Origin: Stichopus chloronotus
Lineage: Eukaryota; Echinodermata; Holothuroidea; Aspidochirotida; Stichopodidae
Length of the DNA: 64,000 bases
Direction of reading: 5' to 3'
NCBI GenBank assembly: GCA_021234535.1
Contig: CM037830.1
Location: 15,493,116-15,557,115 of the forward strand
Shown here: in pieces, positions 29,601 through 40,400 of the stretch
How positions within the stretch are numbered: position 1 is the first letter of the stretch
Layout: each line of letters starts with the position of its first letter
Program-made: the position numbers and the translations under genes
Notes under the pieces: model-generated
What the model saw: the letters and a program-made list of their open reading frames with translations, nothing else
Database searches by the model: none
What the model was told of the DNA's origin: nothing

Positions 29601-32600
29601 TGCACACCAATTTGGAAACAATATTGACACTCCACGTTTATCACCTCATTGGTAAAAGGCCGAACCACATTTCAACACATTTTCTGGAAATTTATCCGCA
29701 GGGCTCTCTCATCACTTTAACTCCTTAAATCGTTCTTGCAGTCGTGGCATTTGCTTTTCATTGGTAGATTTTGGTTTGAAGACGGCCATAGCTTGCACTT
29801 ACTGCTATTGCTAAAAGGTTTCGCATGCATATTTGTGTGAACTAAGTTACATCACGTGCAGGTGAGGCGTTATGAGCCATACAAGGCTCAACAAAAGAAA
29901 TTGCTGGTCGACCAGTAATGACAAGATTGTAGTGAGTCGCACTACAATAATTACAACTCTTTAAGTTGAAAAATGTTACTGTATAGGGTGAATTCACGTA
30001 CAATACTTCGATCTGAAAAGAATCATTGATATTGCTTCAAAATCAAAACGTTCTATGAAATGTTGCACATGTCATGTAGAGTAAACTGTATTACATACAT
30101 TTTTGAAGTTGAAATGTCTCTAAAAGTTTTGTGAAAAGAATCATGTAAGATCGTGTGCAGCCTTCCGAAAATTTTAAGTAATGATATCCTATTACGTAGT
30201 GGATGTATATCGAATAGCCTAACCACCTTGGCAATTCATGTTTCCGTATTACAGGGAACAACCGACATTCTGTAAGTTGCACGTTTCAGAGTTTTTTTTT
30301 TTTTATTGTTTTGTTCATTGATCCTAGTAGTCACTTTAAAAGATTTAGACTAAAGGTTTGAAGAAGCAGACTATTGGTTTCATGGAGGGTTTGGGACATA
30401 GAAATATGCGTTCATTTGTGTATTTCTGTGGGTTGCGATACGTCCGCTAGCTGTTGCGCATGCAGGCAGGCCGAAGGCAGGCCTAAGCTTATGCTTTTTA
30501 AATGACATTGAATGTAGTAAAGGAGGTATACGTAGAATGATGGAAACATTTGCCAACGTTGTTTTTTCACATAAATAACTTGAAAAATATTGATCATGAG
30601 TAAAAAATAAGGGCATTCTATTACAGGAATAGTAATTTACTTCAATTTTTGTTGAAAATTGAAAGTGGATGGGGCATTTGGGATACACATTTGAATGGAT
30701 TTATTTACCAGTTCAGACGTAACTATTTAGGAAACCACATGTGTGATCTCTACCATTCCGTGATCGAAAGTTCGAAACAAACATGGTATGTAGAAGATAA
30801 ACACGGCCAGAAGTACAGAAGCGGGTTTCCACCCGAGACGCAAAATTTCCCGGGAAGGAGCCTCTGGCTTCCCGACTTTTCCCAGCCCTGGATATAAACG
30901 TGTGAGGCGGTAATTTCGGCATTTTTTGGCGAGGCAGTCTTAAAAAGTTGCGAGGCGGCCGCCTCCGCATTTAAGTACCAGGGGAAACCCTGCATTTGGT
31001 AAATTTGAGATGTCAAGTTTCTTTGAGGGCTTGATTTATTTGTTTCTTCACCTCAGCAAAGATGTGCATACACTATAAGATTGATATCATCATGCAATTG
31101 TGACAGGAAGTGATCTAAAAAAAAAATCTTAAAAAAGTAGATGATGCCCTGTTAGTGATGTAAAGGCAACTGTGAAATTAGGTTACCTGTTGCTGTGAGC
31201 CTCTGAGCATGCTTTTTATTGTAACATGGTTGGATACATTACAGTTCCTGGAAGGGTTTCCTTTCACAAGTGCATGCAAAACGAAACTCTGAGGCTTGTG
31301 AATGATGCTTTATGTTGAAAAAGATAAATCTCAAGGAAAAAATCTGAAAGGATGAATAGCAACAAAGTGCCTTTCTAATCTGGCAAATTACTACACTCTA
31401 TTACAGCTGCACATCAAGTCCAAAAAGAAACATTACAGATATAATCTTGCTCAGGTGTACACATGAACTCCTATGTTTTGCATGAGTCACAGTGAGAGTC
31501 AAAGATTTATCACTCTAAATCCTCGAGAAATAAGGGCAAAGAGAGGAATGTCTTCTGATGGGTTGTCTCTCGGAGTGGTAGCACCATTACAATGAGAAAA
31601 TTGGACCAGATCGTCGGCACTTGGCCGACATCCAATCAAACAGTAAAAAAAAAAAAAAAAACCTGCCATCCTTCCTCTCACCTGTTTTGTATAAGTTGTT
31701 GTGTCATCTCCCGCATTCTCTGCTCCCGGTATTGCTTTAAAAATGCATCGTCGAAATCAGGATTCTCTAAATCATCAAGATCATCCTTTTCTTTGTCTTT
31801 CAAGTCATCGTCCTGTTAAAGCGATATCAAAGGAAACAAAAAAAAACACCATACAAATCTAATAAAACACGGAGATGCTGCAACAAGTGGAGTTTGGATG
31901 ACGTGACAGTCACATATCTGTATTTACAAGTAAAAGTAGACACTGGGTGAAAAAAAATTATGATGATATTCTAAGTGTGGACATTGTTGTGGAAAGTCTG
32001 TCATGTCTGGGGAAATGAAATATATCCAGAGTAATTGCTACAACTCCAGGGTTCTTTACTCACATATTTTGAGCTGATTTTTTTGTGACAAAGCTAAACT
32101 GAGCCTGCTTGGTGATATTCATATTTGCAATTGTTGGGCCAATTGAAAAAGGTGAATCTCAACACATTCAGCAGTTTAAAGTTTGAATCCGCCAATGTAC
32201 CAAAGCTTCTAATACTAATATTCAAAGCGGGATTATCTGACTTTTTAAAAGTCATGAATTTTTCCATAAAAACTGTAATCACTTTGTATCGAAAATTCCC
32301 TTTAAGTTCGAAAAGAGCATTTTAAGATGGCATTTGATTGCTTGATATTTCAGTGTTTATCACCAACATGTTACAATATACTTCACACATTTCCTCAGGA
32401 AGCATGATGGTTGCTTGCCTACCAGATATCTGACAGGTTCTTGTCAATATTAGTTTGAAGAGTCTCACTGGTTTGATTACTTTATATTTTGAAGCCAAAG
32501 CTGGAAGTGACATATGTCATAACAATTTCTGTCTAGCACTGTGGGCCTTCTGTTCATCATCACATGGAAACAAATTATTTTATGAAGAAAAGTCACAGTT

Positions 32601-34444
32601 CATGCAGAGAAATGAGGTCATGCTTTTAATTCAATAATGCTCTTCATTACAGTTAGAACTGACTGATCGCTGCAGCTACAGTAGTTCCACATCTCCCATA
32701 CACTGTGACCAACGGTCATTAAGCAATTATATTCCACATAATCATACTGTATATGCTAATCAGAATCAACAAATTCTTGTCTATTGCAATGTGCTATGAA
32801 GACTATCTTTTCATTAAAAGAACTTTGAAGCTAGATTTGTTTCTGAGGATATTTTGTGGGATACAGATGAGAGCCTAGAGATAATTGCCCTCTTCTTTGG
32901 GCATGAAAATAAAAAAAAATTCTTCAGACCTCAGGATTTCAACTGGTGTAAAGTTTATCCACCAATCTGCCACAAATTTCACAGATATTACCACTGAATT
33001 TGCTTTCTAGCAATGCTTTGTTTCTTCCCACTCCATAATGACATTTCTGTAGCACTCTACTGTGTAACTGATAAAATTCTAGTGGTTAAAACATACGAGA
33101 CAGTTGTTACTGGTTATACATGGAGTTGCTATTTGCTCACATATGTCCTGCACGTCATTGCCAGCCTCTTGGCAAGAGCCATCCTTTCGTCTGCTTGTTC
33201 TTTCCGTTTTTCCGTTTCCAGCTGTTTATATCTTCTCCAGTCTTGTATCACACCCTTTGGACCCGTCTGCAGAGGAAAGGAAGGAGATGGAGCAGAGATG
33301 TTTAAAGAGGCTTTCTAAGTGGACATCAAAGTAAGGATCATCAAAAACTCTTCACTAGCAAAGGGCAAATGGGAGATTTTGTACATACTAGTCATGATAC
33401 AGGTTTCTACAGTAGGTGTACCTACAGGTAACAGTGATACTGTAATCGCCAATGCTGACAGCAGTGTGGGACCATTTCTTATTATCATTTCCTCCAAAAC
33501 CCATTTAAAGGAAAATAACTGGCCTGTGTGGTGCTATTCTTTCCTATCTGTTCTTCTTTTTTTTTTGCAATAGTTACTCCAGACAAAGCACTACGTCAAC
33601 AAAGTAGGACTAAATGCGTAAAAAGTGTTACTGTATATTGAGCAGATTTGAAGGCGAAAGAAACAGTGCGATATGGTGTTGGCTTAGGGTACCCAGGCAC
33701 CCGACCAATGACGCCAGGGCCCGGTTCTGAAATTGCGACCCAGATCTACAGTTTCCCTAATGTACAGATATGTCTGACAAATGTCAACATATACCTTCAC
33801 AGTCATGCCCGTATGTAAGCCTGGCGCCAAGCAAAATGACATATTCGACATGACAACAAACTCCAAGCCTACCAGAAATTGCACTGTAGGATACCCAGGT
33901 ACCCCAAGGACTATGGACGTCGGGTACCTGCATCAGAATTTAAGACCAGCTGCAAACACTAGTATGATACAGGATGAAAATACACTTCAAATTTTTGTAT
34001 TTAGCAATTACTAGAATGAAAGAATGTAAAAGACAAGTCCCACAGTACTTCATGTTCCAATCTTGTTCATACTAAAGCATCTGTTGGAATATGATGGACA
34101 TGCAATGCAACACTACATTCGAAAGTCATTTCATACCGGGAGGAGCTGGGATTAAAACTTTATCATCAGGATAACAATCAAATATTTGTTTTCTTCTACC
34201 TGCGATCAGCAGAGAAAATACAACAAGACCCCCCCAAGACACACATCAGAACGAATCTTACATGAGTTGCACTCCCAGAGGTGAAGTCTTCACCCGTGCC
34301 GAAAGGAGCCTCCTTTTCTTCGCAGTCAACTTCGTTACCTCCGCAGCATCTGTCATCGTCCTCCTCATCTTTGTCATCTTCATCACTGCTGCTGTAGTAA
34401 TACTGAAGTTTTTCACCAAGGATTTTGTCATCCAAGGTTGCCAT
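2530..34444 (-). CDS. PDCL: PDCL, phosducin-like protein 1 (PhLP1); gene span with six coding exons, 3' end missing
   Basis: The family acts in the cytosol as a co-chaperone of the CCT/TRiC chaperonin and helps assemble G-protein beta-gamma dimers. Six minus-strand exons join in frame: 34444-34262, 33266-33141, 31812-31682, 12725-12623, 3255-3142 and 2654-2530, giving 260 full codons plus two bases. Every visible border is GT-AG. Residues 1-61 carry the [20 protein letters not shown] start and an acidic Ser/Asp/Glu stretch typical of PhLP1. Residues 62-78 hold [17 protein letters not shown], the Gbeta-gamma-binding helix region. The thioredoxin-like domain begins near residue 147 and includes [12 protein letters not shown] and [17 protein letters not shown]. 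Vertebrate PDCL is about 300 residues, so roughly 40 C-terminal residues are missing. The N-terminus separates it from PDCL2 and PDCL3. The start has A at -3 and G at +4. An upstream AG acceptor at 34489-34488 suggests a non-coding 5' exon farther right. Confidence 0.93.
3142..3255 (-). CDS. PDCL: PDCL coding exon 5
   Basis: This 38-codon, phase-0 exon has a GACAG acceptor and a GTAAGT donor. It encodes [20 protein letters not shown], then [18 protein letters not shown]. This matches the GTEAMNGCMICLAAEYP-type helix and following strand of vertebrate PDCL. The run of five alanines is unusual. Confidence 0.93.
3256..12622 (-). other. PDCL intron between coding exons 4 and 5 (9.4 kb)
   Basis: This large intron is bounded by a GTAAGT donor (exon 4) and a GACAG acceptor (exon 5). 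It is AT-rich, with short homopolymer runs (G-runs near 5155 and 6450). All open frames are short and none resembles a known protein. The only coding-like segment I noticed is a 43-codon minus-strand frame at 9706-9575, treated separately. Confidence 0.75.
12623..12725 (-). CDS. PDCL: PDCL coding exon 4 (start of thioredoxin-like fold)
   Basis: This 103-bp exon follows a pyrimidine-rich TTTTTCCAG acceptor and ends at a perfect GTAAGT donor. It encodes [20 protein letters not shown] and then [12 protein letters not shown]. That matches the first strand, helix and strand of the PhLP thioredoxin-like domain. It lies about 19 kb from exon 3. Confidence 0.93.
15130..15390 (+). repeat. Degenerate tetranucleotide array (GGAT/GAAT/GAAC)
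   Basis: About 260 bp are dominated by the near-tetrameric words GAAT, GGAT, GAAC and AAAT in a 4-bp register, for example GAATGGATGAATG. Reading it on the minus strand gives Ser/Ile/Pro-rich pseudo-peptides, which explains open frames there. Confidence 0.85.
17352..17960 (+). repeat. Two-copy tandem duplication, about 315-bp unit
   Basis: The unit starts near TTCTCAGTGACGCACTCAAT at 17356 and again as TTCTCAGTCAGGCACTCATT at about 17671. The copies share TGGGACAAAAACGTACCATT (17528 and 17838) and a CATGCTG...TTTCAAT segment near their ends. The offset is about 310-315 bp. The copies have diverged by substitutions and small indels, so the duplication is old. Confidence 0.85.
20268..20340 (+). 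repeat. Polypurine tract (G-run plus GGGAGG repeats)
   Basis: A G-run is followed by GGAAGGGAGGGAGGGGAG-type repeats, giving more than 70 bp of nearly uninterrupted purine on the plus strand. Several GGG tracts are close enough to allow G-quadruplex or triplex formation. The shadow open frames on both strands here are low-complexity. Confidence 0.85.
23760..24200. repeat. Imperfect inverted repeat built from AAAATGGCAATTTT-like words
   Basis: The left half contains AAGTTAGACCAACTCGTCAC near 23900. The right half contains its near reverse complement, GATGAGTTGGTCTAACTTTG, near 24062. Likewise TTTTGCCGAGTCAGA (about 23842) pairs with TCTGACTCGACAAAA (about 24020). Short AATTTT/AAAATT blocks fill the space between. 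The arrangement could fold as a long interrupted hairpin. Confidence 0.75.
24600..24990 (+). repeat. Diverged tandem repeat, about 140-157-bp unit, three partial copies
   Basis: TTTTTCACAGTTTGAACCCTG (near 24675) recurs as TTTTTCACAATTTGAACTCC (near 24832) and TCTTTCACAATTTGACAG (near 24972). Each is preceded by a TTGAGATA(C/T)(T/C)GTG-like or equivalent block. The first two are followed by GACCCC(T/A)AGGA or GACCCCAAAGGACC, a G/C-run and GGATTCTTG. Arrays of this style are common in marine invertebrate genomes. Confidence 0.75.
27590..27870 (+). repeat. Second SINE-like element with tRNA-like head
   Basis: TAGCTTGTTGGTTAGAATAC at 27604 fits a pol III A box. CTGAATCAAATCCAGG about 45 bp later fits a degenerate B box. 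The following roughly 200 bp is not shared with the SINE at 1293, so this would be a different family. No second copy was seen in the window, which keeps confidence moderate. Confidence 0.45.
28875..30992. mobile_element. Outer inverted-repeat DNA element (MITE-like), split by a later insertion
   Basis: The ends are CAGGGTTTCCCCTGG at 28875 and its exact reverse complement ending at 30992. Both ends continue into GAGGCGGC-like sequence. A 5-bp CATTT duplication flanks it at 28870-28874 and 30993-30997. Without the inner element (29005-30890 plus one target copy) it is only about 224 bp, so it is non-autonomous. No transposase frame is present. Confidence 0.8.
29005..30890. mobile_element. Inner hAT-like non-autonomous element, nested in the outer element
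   Basis: The ends are CAGGGCTGGAAAAAGT at 29005 and the reverse complement of CAGGGCTGGGAAAAGT at 30890. Each is followed by a related region containing AAATTTCCC and GGAGGCT-like words. It is flanked by an 8-bp duplication, GATACAAA (28997-29004) and GATATAAA (30891-30898), with one mismatch. An 8-bp duplication with CAGGG termini is typical of the hAT superfamily. The 1.9-kb interior has only short open frames and no hAT dimerisation domain that I can see. Confidence 0.8.
31682..31812 (-). CDS. PDCL: PDCL coding exon 3
   Basis: This 131-bp exon enters in phase 0 and ends two bases into a codon. It encodes an acidic segment, then [20 protein letters not shown], the conserved helix that leads into the thioredoxin-like domain. 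The donor is GTGAGA. Confidence 0.92.
33141..33266 (-). CDS. PDCL: PDCL coding exon 2
   Basis: This 42-codon, phase-0 exon is flanked by a CTGCAG acceptor and a GTGAGC donor. It encodes [20 protein letters not shown] and then a charged helix ending [12 protein letters not shown]. This is the most conserved N-terminal block of the family and contacts Gbeta-gamma. Confidence 0.93.
34262..34444 (-). CDS. PDCL: PDCL coding exon 1
   Basis: This 61-codon exon ends in phase 0 at a GTAAGA donor. It starts [14 protein letters not shown] and continues into [17 protein letters not shown]. Vertebrate PhLP1 has a similar serine and acidic cluster, known there as a casein kinase 2 target. The second half is rich in Cys, Glu and Gly and is poorly conserved. 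Confidence 0.93.
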
Positions 34445-37400
34445 TTTTGTGTTTGGATTTTCTTCAAATCAACAGAGCACTGACCAGCTGAAAATGAGAG
34501 ATATTAACAGAGCTAATTTCAAGCTAGGAAGAAAAAAGATCATACTCTGATACAAGAAGCGGAGCTGACCGGCTGTTGTCTCTGTTAATACAACGATGAA
34601 GTATTTGTAGTACATGTGGCATTATCATGGAAGGTTCTAAATGTGAATGAAGTCACACGGTATTCTAAACCTTTATGAAATGTGTGGTTAAGTATGTAAA
34701 TGTGTGCTGTACATGCACATTTGGATTCATTTCCTTACAATTGACATGTAAAAGTCTATCAGCCATGACCTCTAGAATTTTTACATCATTTGTCATGTGA
34801 AATGTCATGTTGACTACAACACACATCAACTGGGAGTATGTACAATAGTGTTGTTACCGTAGCCTCAAGACTTTGTGTGCATTCAGAGTAGATGTCATTC
34901 GATGGTATCTTCATACCCTGATTTCTTTTTTATTTTCAAGACTTGAAGGGCAATAAATTTTTGACAGAACGCAACCTCACAAATGTGGAGAAATTATGCC
35001 TGTGGCTCACTGTGTACACAACAACCATATGTCAGGTGACTACATATTCAAAAAATTTAAATCAAGTTTGGCATCTTCTGTTCATAAGGTCTATTCAGAT
35101 GGGAAAAAACCTTAGATTGCTCTTGGATAAAAATCCATCTAAGAGCGACCTGCACACGGGTCGAACCCTGAACCTTGCCCTCGCTACACCGCAGAGAATG
35201 ACCCATTAACAATTTACTGTACCACAAGTGTGTGGATGGTACAGTCTGCTGTACCCATTTGCAGAAAATACAAAAATTGTCGAGGAAGTTTCAGCAGTAG
35301 TACCGGAGATCTCTGGGTGCTTTACAGAAAGATCTTGACAAACTTAAGAATTGGTCAGATAACTGCCTGAAGAAGACAATATCCATGTCTCTTTCAAACT
35401 TCAGATTTATATGATGACAGAGGGGATGAAGAAGTCTGAATGCCAACATCTTTGTGGAATTCGAGTTGATTTTTCAGAATTATATTCACAATCAAGTAAG
35501 ACCATCAGTTTTACAGTCAAGATTACTAGATGCACATACACTTACTCGGATGAACAAAACTTTGGGCTTCATTTCAGGCTCCTGTTTGGCCACATTTGGA
35601 CATGCAGCTGCTGTATGGTCTTTTTGAATCAATGTGATAATGATGCCTTTGAAGACGTTCACAGGAGAGCTACAGTACTCAGTTGATTTCATTCTTGAGA
35701 GGCTTAGAATAAGTTATGAAGAGTTTTTTGGTTCTTAAATTTCATAGACTTAAAGGCAATATTTTTGAGGAAATTAATATTATTTCTGGTTTTTACAGTA
35801 GACATGTCAGGTTTTCTTCAAGTTGAGTGTAGTAAGCATACATGTTGTCATTTGTAGATTCAATGTCAGAAAAGTTTGTTTTGTAAGTGGAGGGGCTGAT
35901 GTCTGGGATAGCCTACAGAAAGCATACTGTAGTCTTGGGTGATTCTGTGTTTTAGTTTGAACAGGCTTTGCATAGGTGTTGTGATGGCCTAGCTGAGATA
36001 CAGTATGATTAGGCCACAGGACAAACCTTGTTGAATCTTCTAGTGCGTGAGCCAGTCACATGCAATTCAAACAGTTTACCAGAAAGTGAATACCATGAAG
36101 ATGGACACTGAGGTAACAAAGCCAGCCTAGGCAATGTCATACTCTGGTAAATCGGTAAATACTCCTAGACGAGGGCTGTAATATACACTAGAGTATTAAA
36201 ATTTACCAGAAGGGACTACAGTACTGTACCTGTAGGCTAGGCCTACAGTAACTCGGTCCTACATAAATAAACAAGGCAAAGACTCATTCTCATTTTTGCA
36301 GATCCTGGGGCAATATTTCTGTGTGTCCAGTGATTTGTGTATGTTTTCTTCCTTTTTTTTTGTTTGGGTGTGTATCCTCAGAGGACTTTATGGGAACTTC
36401 CACTCTTGTTTACTGTACCTTTAATGGCAAGGATTGGTTTCAAACTGCACCAAAATGGCATGCAAACAAAATACTGTAACTAGCTTGGATCATTATTTAG
36501 CATTTAGTCTCACCAATAACAGTCAATAGCTTAGGACTGTCTACACGTTTAAAGTTTGAGAGAACAAATTACTCTTGAGGGCAAAAACGAAAACAATAAC
36601 AAGCAAATAACCACATATTTATCTTAAAACAGATAAATAACAGTACCAACATTGTGTGATTGTGTAACCATGAACCCACAATTACACTAAGGGCTGAATG
36701 GTGGCCTACAGCTTGCACTGTACACTGAGGTATGTTTTCATTGGGAAAGTTGGTTCCAAGCTGTTTTGGTGCCACTTATATGGTTTTGATGTGCTTGAAG
36801 ACTGATGCACCATTATTACAGATACTTGTAATAGCATGGCCCCGGTTGAGCAACTTGGTAATTAGACTTTGTCTTAGCTTATCTCCTGAAAGACTAAGTG
36901 GGTCTAATGCAATGACACCAGGGTGCATTCCACGTAAAGCTGACGCCAAAGTTACGCTGATGTCTAAGCGTTCATACGTACTGTATGCCACGGTGTTAAT
37001 GTTCATACAGCAGCAAACACAGGTATTATACAGTATACCTAATAATGCAATATTACATAACCTGCGGTACGATGACTGTACTTCCAACTTGAAGCATACT
37101 GTGTATACAGTTACACATGTTCTTTCATATTTGGCAGGAGATAATCATATTTTGCGCTGAACTAAATGTGAATTAAGAGGAAACATACTTCAGCAGAAAT
37201 TTTTGTAGCTGTGGTTTTGACTTTGAAGTAGTTTGCAGTAGAAAATGTACAGTGATTAGGGTAGGCTTTACAAGTTGTACGCCAAGGTTAATTTTTTCGG
37301 GCACACCGGCACACCAAGTTAAAGATTTCGCAGCCACTACGCCAGGAAAGAGTCCGCGCTCACGCCAAAGATCTTCGTATTGTACTGCATCGACTGCACA

Positions 37401-40400
37401 CTGGCCCTGACATAACGACTTTCTGTCTGTGAGGCACTTATTTCTCTGCAAGAAGGCGACCTGTCCTGCCTTTTTCAGAAAAAGCTATCATCTGTGCCCA
37501 CAAATATTGGTTTTAAAAACATGGATTTTATTCCTGCAAAAGGAATACAGCACTTCCCTTTGTTTATGGTGGGTCTGGGATCTATTCACGAGCAAACTTT
37601 TGCACACATAAAAGTACAGCATGTGAAACTGAAAGCGATATTCATATGAAGATTTTTGTATGGATAAAGGGCAGAGGAAGCAACAACTTACGCTTACCAA
37701 AATTTCTGTATCAGTAAAGGGCAGTATCATACGAGAATTTTCATATCAATAAAAAAAGATGGCAAAAACACTACTCATTTGAAAATGATGGCGTAAATGA
37801 TGTTGTAATGTTGCTTCACTTCCTGTGGACTATAAGGTTACTGTACTTATTTGGTCAAAATCGAAATAGGCTAACTTACAGTAGTTATCAGGTTGTCTCC
37901 CAATGGCATTAATTCCTTACTTTGACTACGACTAGTGCGAGTGGCAGTGAGTGCACGTATGAACTTGAATTTTACATGAACGCGGTAGGTACACTAAAGT
38001 TTCCTTTGTGTGAATTGCCACTAAAGGTACTTATTTACACAAAAATTGTTGCGTGAATAGTCACAACGTTAATTTAATTAAGTTGTTGATTGTTCATTAC
38101 CTTACTCGCGAAACTCCTACCTGTACTGATATGCTTGATGTCGACAACTCAGACAACTAACGATTTGCAATCGAACACTTCGACAATCTGAGGAACAAAG
38201 ACACAACACTTACGGATATATTTTCGATATTTCCTTTTTTCCCTTTAGTTATTGCAGTAACGCATCAACCCAAACTATCTACAGCACTGTACAGTAGACA
38301 AAATTGCCCAACGCTGAAGAACTTCACATGCACTTATAGGTTGCAGATGACGAATCATAACAAAGAACGTTTAATTTTGTTCTACCATAGCGCCATCAGT
38401 TGAAGAAGCCGGTCAGTTGACAGATAATTTTGAGTTTGTTGCAAATTGTCTCTCGGAGTCTTTAGTTTTGTTCTTAGATCTTTCTCTTATTATTGCTTTC
38501 TTTACTGTCTATACTGTGTGTTATTTCTATCGAAAAAGTCATTTCCTAGGAGGACAAGTTATTCCCACGGTTGCATTTAGCTCCAATGTAACAATGCGGA
38601 TGGTTTTCTGATACCAGCTGGTTTCTCTTAAAACTTCCCAATGCCAATTGATACCGCCTCCTTCATTTCAAATTGTCCCTTAATATCTCACAAAGTCGAT
38701 GCAATTTAATGAAGAAATATTATACACTGCAACTTCATATATCTAACTCTTCAAAATTTCGAAAAGGATTACCAAGTTCAGGTAGTCCTCCACCTGACAC
38801 ACCAGTCAGGGCAATGGGTTGCGTGTGGTCATCAACGTAAAGTATCTTGTTTCTCGACGAGTCAATTCTCCTCAACATTTAACACTAGAAACGATGGTGT
38901 ATGCACCATTTTCAATACGTAGTCAGTAACGTGTGAAGATTATTTGACTCTACCCCTTTTCCCCTCTTCTTCTTTTTTCTTTTCCACTTTGCTCTGCCTT
39001 TTACATTCCTTCTTTGTCTATTTATCACCTCCTCTGCCTCTTCCGCTTCTATGTTTTGAATCACATTGTCATTGCTTCCTCTCTGGTCCTTACTGTTTTT
39101 TTTTTTTTTCATTCGCTGTCTTAGCGTGGTTTATGACCTCCACCGGGTCAAACGGTCAAAGGTAACTGTTCTATATATTTAATGCTCCAGTCCCACCACT
39201 GGCGTAGGATATTCAGTTCTAGAGGAACGTTGTGCATTTTACTAATCATTAAGGAAAGAAAACGAAATACTTTATTTTTCGTATCTGTATAGATAAATCC
39301 AAGTTACACCAAGTCAGTAAACCTTACAGGTTTGTTGCTGTGCAAGGTTAGATTTAAAACTTCACATGTCGCTTTTGCACGGGTGAGGTCAAACTTAATT
39401 TTCAGTCCTTAACGGCCTATTCATACCGATTTTACTGCGGAGAAACACTTACGAACCTCTCGCCTCAAATTTGCGAGCAGACTACTACCAAAGTCAGATT
39501 AGTTTAGACTGGTCTTCTTATGACTGAGCCCAAACTTAATAAAAGCCTCTTTCCCACATCCACACGATTCGAGCACAAACGAGAGAAAACATGTCCGACA
39601 AATCAACAATGACTGTTATCATTTTATTTAATATTCTTGCACAAACGTTAACATCGTATTGAATGGATTCAGATCTAAGATTTTATTGTTAATCAGTGGG
39701 TGCCAGAACACAATTACCAATTTGCCCTCAGCAAATCTACATGCGAACAGGATTCACATTAAACTGACCTTGAATGAAACGTTATCGATAGATTGCCGTC
39801 GATCTGAATTTGAAAGTGGGGGGGGGGGGGGATATCGAAAAGTTCTGTACACAAAAACGATCATTTTATTACTCATATTGTACCGAAATTTCTAAATTGT
39901 TCCCATTTTAAGCTTAATCGGTTATGCTTCAAAATGATATGTCTAGGTGTAAACAACTCATGAAATGCCAATTTTTATTCCAAATGCATGATTTTTTACC
40001 ATTTCAGAATCTTGTGACGTCATAATTTGGGTAAATTTCCCCCCAAATAATTCGTCACGTCATGCCCACACTTACGCGGTTCACGACAAAACTACAGATC
40101 CTAATAAAATCAATTCTTCTCATCCTAATACTATGACACGCAAATCCAACAAATCCATTTAGTAAAGGTGTAAATATATTTGTGACTGCAAGTATTAATC
40201 CCCTAAATTGAGTAAATTTGGGATGAAAACCCTTTTTTATACATAATGAGCAATCTCATAAATTGATATTTACGACAAAAGTAAGGGGTGTTCCCAATGA
40301 AAAAAGTATGCATGCAATGGGTGTGGAATATTATGGACATTGCAAATCCATCGTAGCCAGACCATAAAGCACAACCCCGAATAATACATAAAACGAAAAC

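Larger units (their letters stand above)
12726..31681 (-). other. PDCL intron between coding exons 3 and 4 (19.0 kb), repeat-rich
   Basis: This is the largest intron in the window. From left to right it holds a degenerate GGAT/GAAT array (15130-15390), a 315-bp tandem duplication (17352-17960), a polypurine tract (20268-20340), an inverted-repeat block (23760-24200), a tandem array (24600-24990), a SINE-like element (27590-27870) and nested transposons (28870-30997). I saw no credible exon of another gene, although 16570-16830 and 18600-18930 are locally richer in GC. Confidence 0.75.

Noticed and set aside
33690..33930. Possible inverted-repeat element around GGTACCCAGGCACCCGAC and GTCGGGTACCTGCA
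   Set aside because: Similarity is limited to short GGTACC-like words, and borders and target duplications are unclear.
36732..37160. 142-codon plus-strand frame with a 103-codon frame opposite
   Set aside because: Neither translation resembles a known protein and overlapping open frames on both strands suggest chance.
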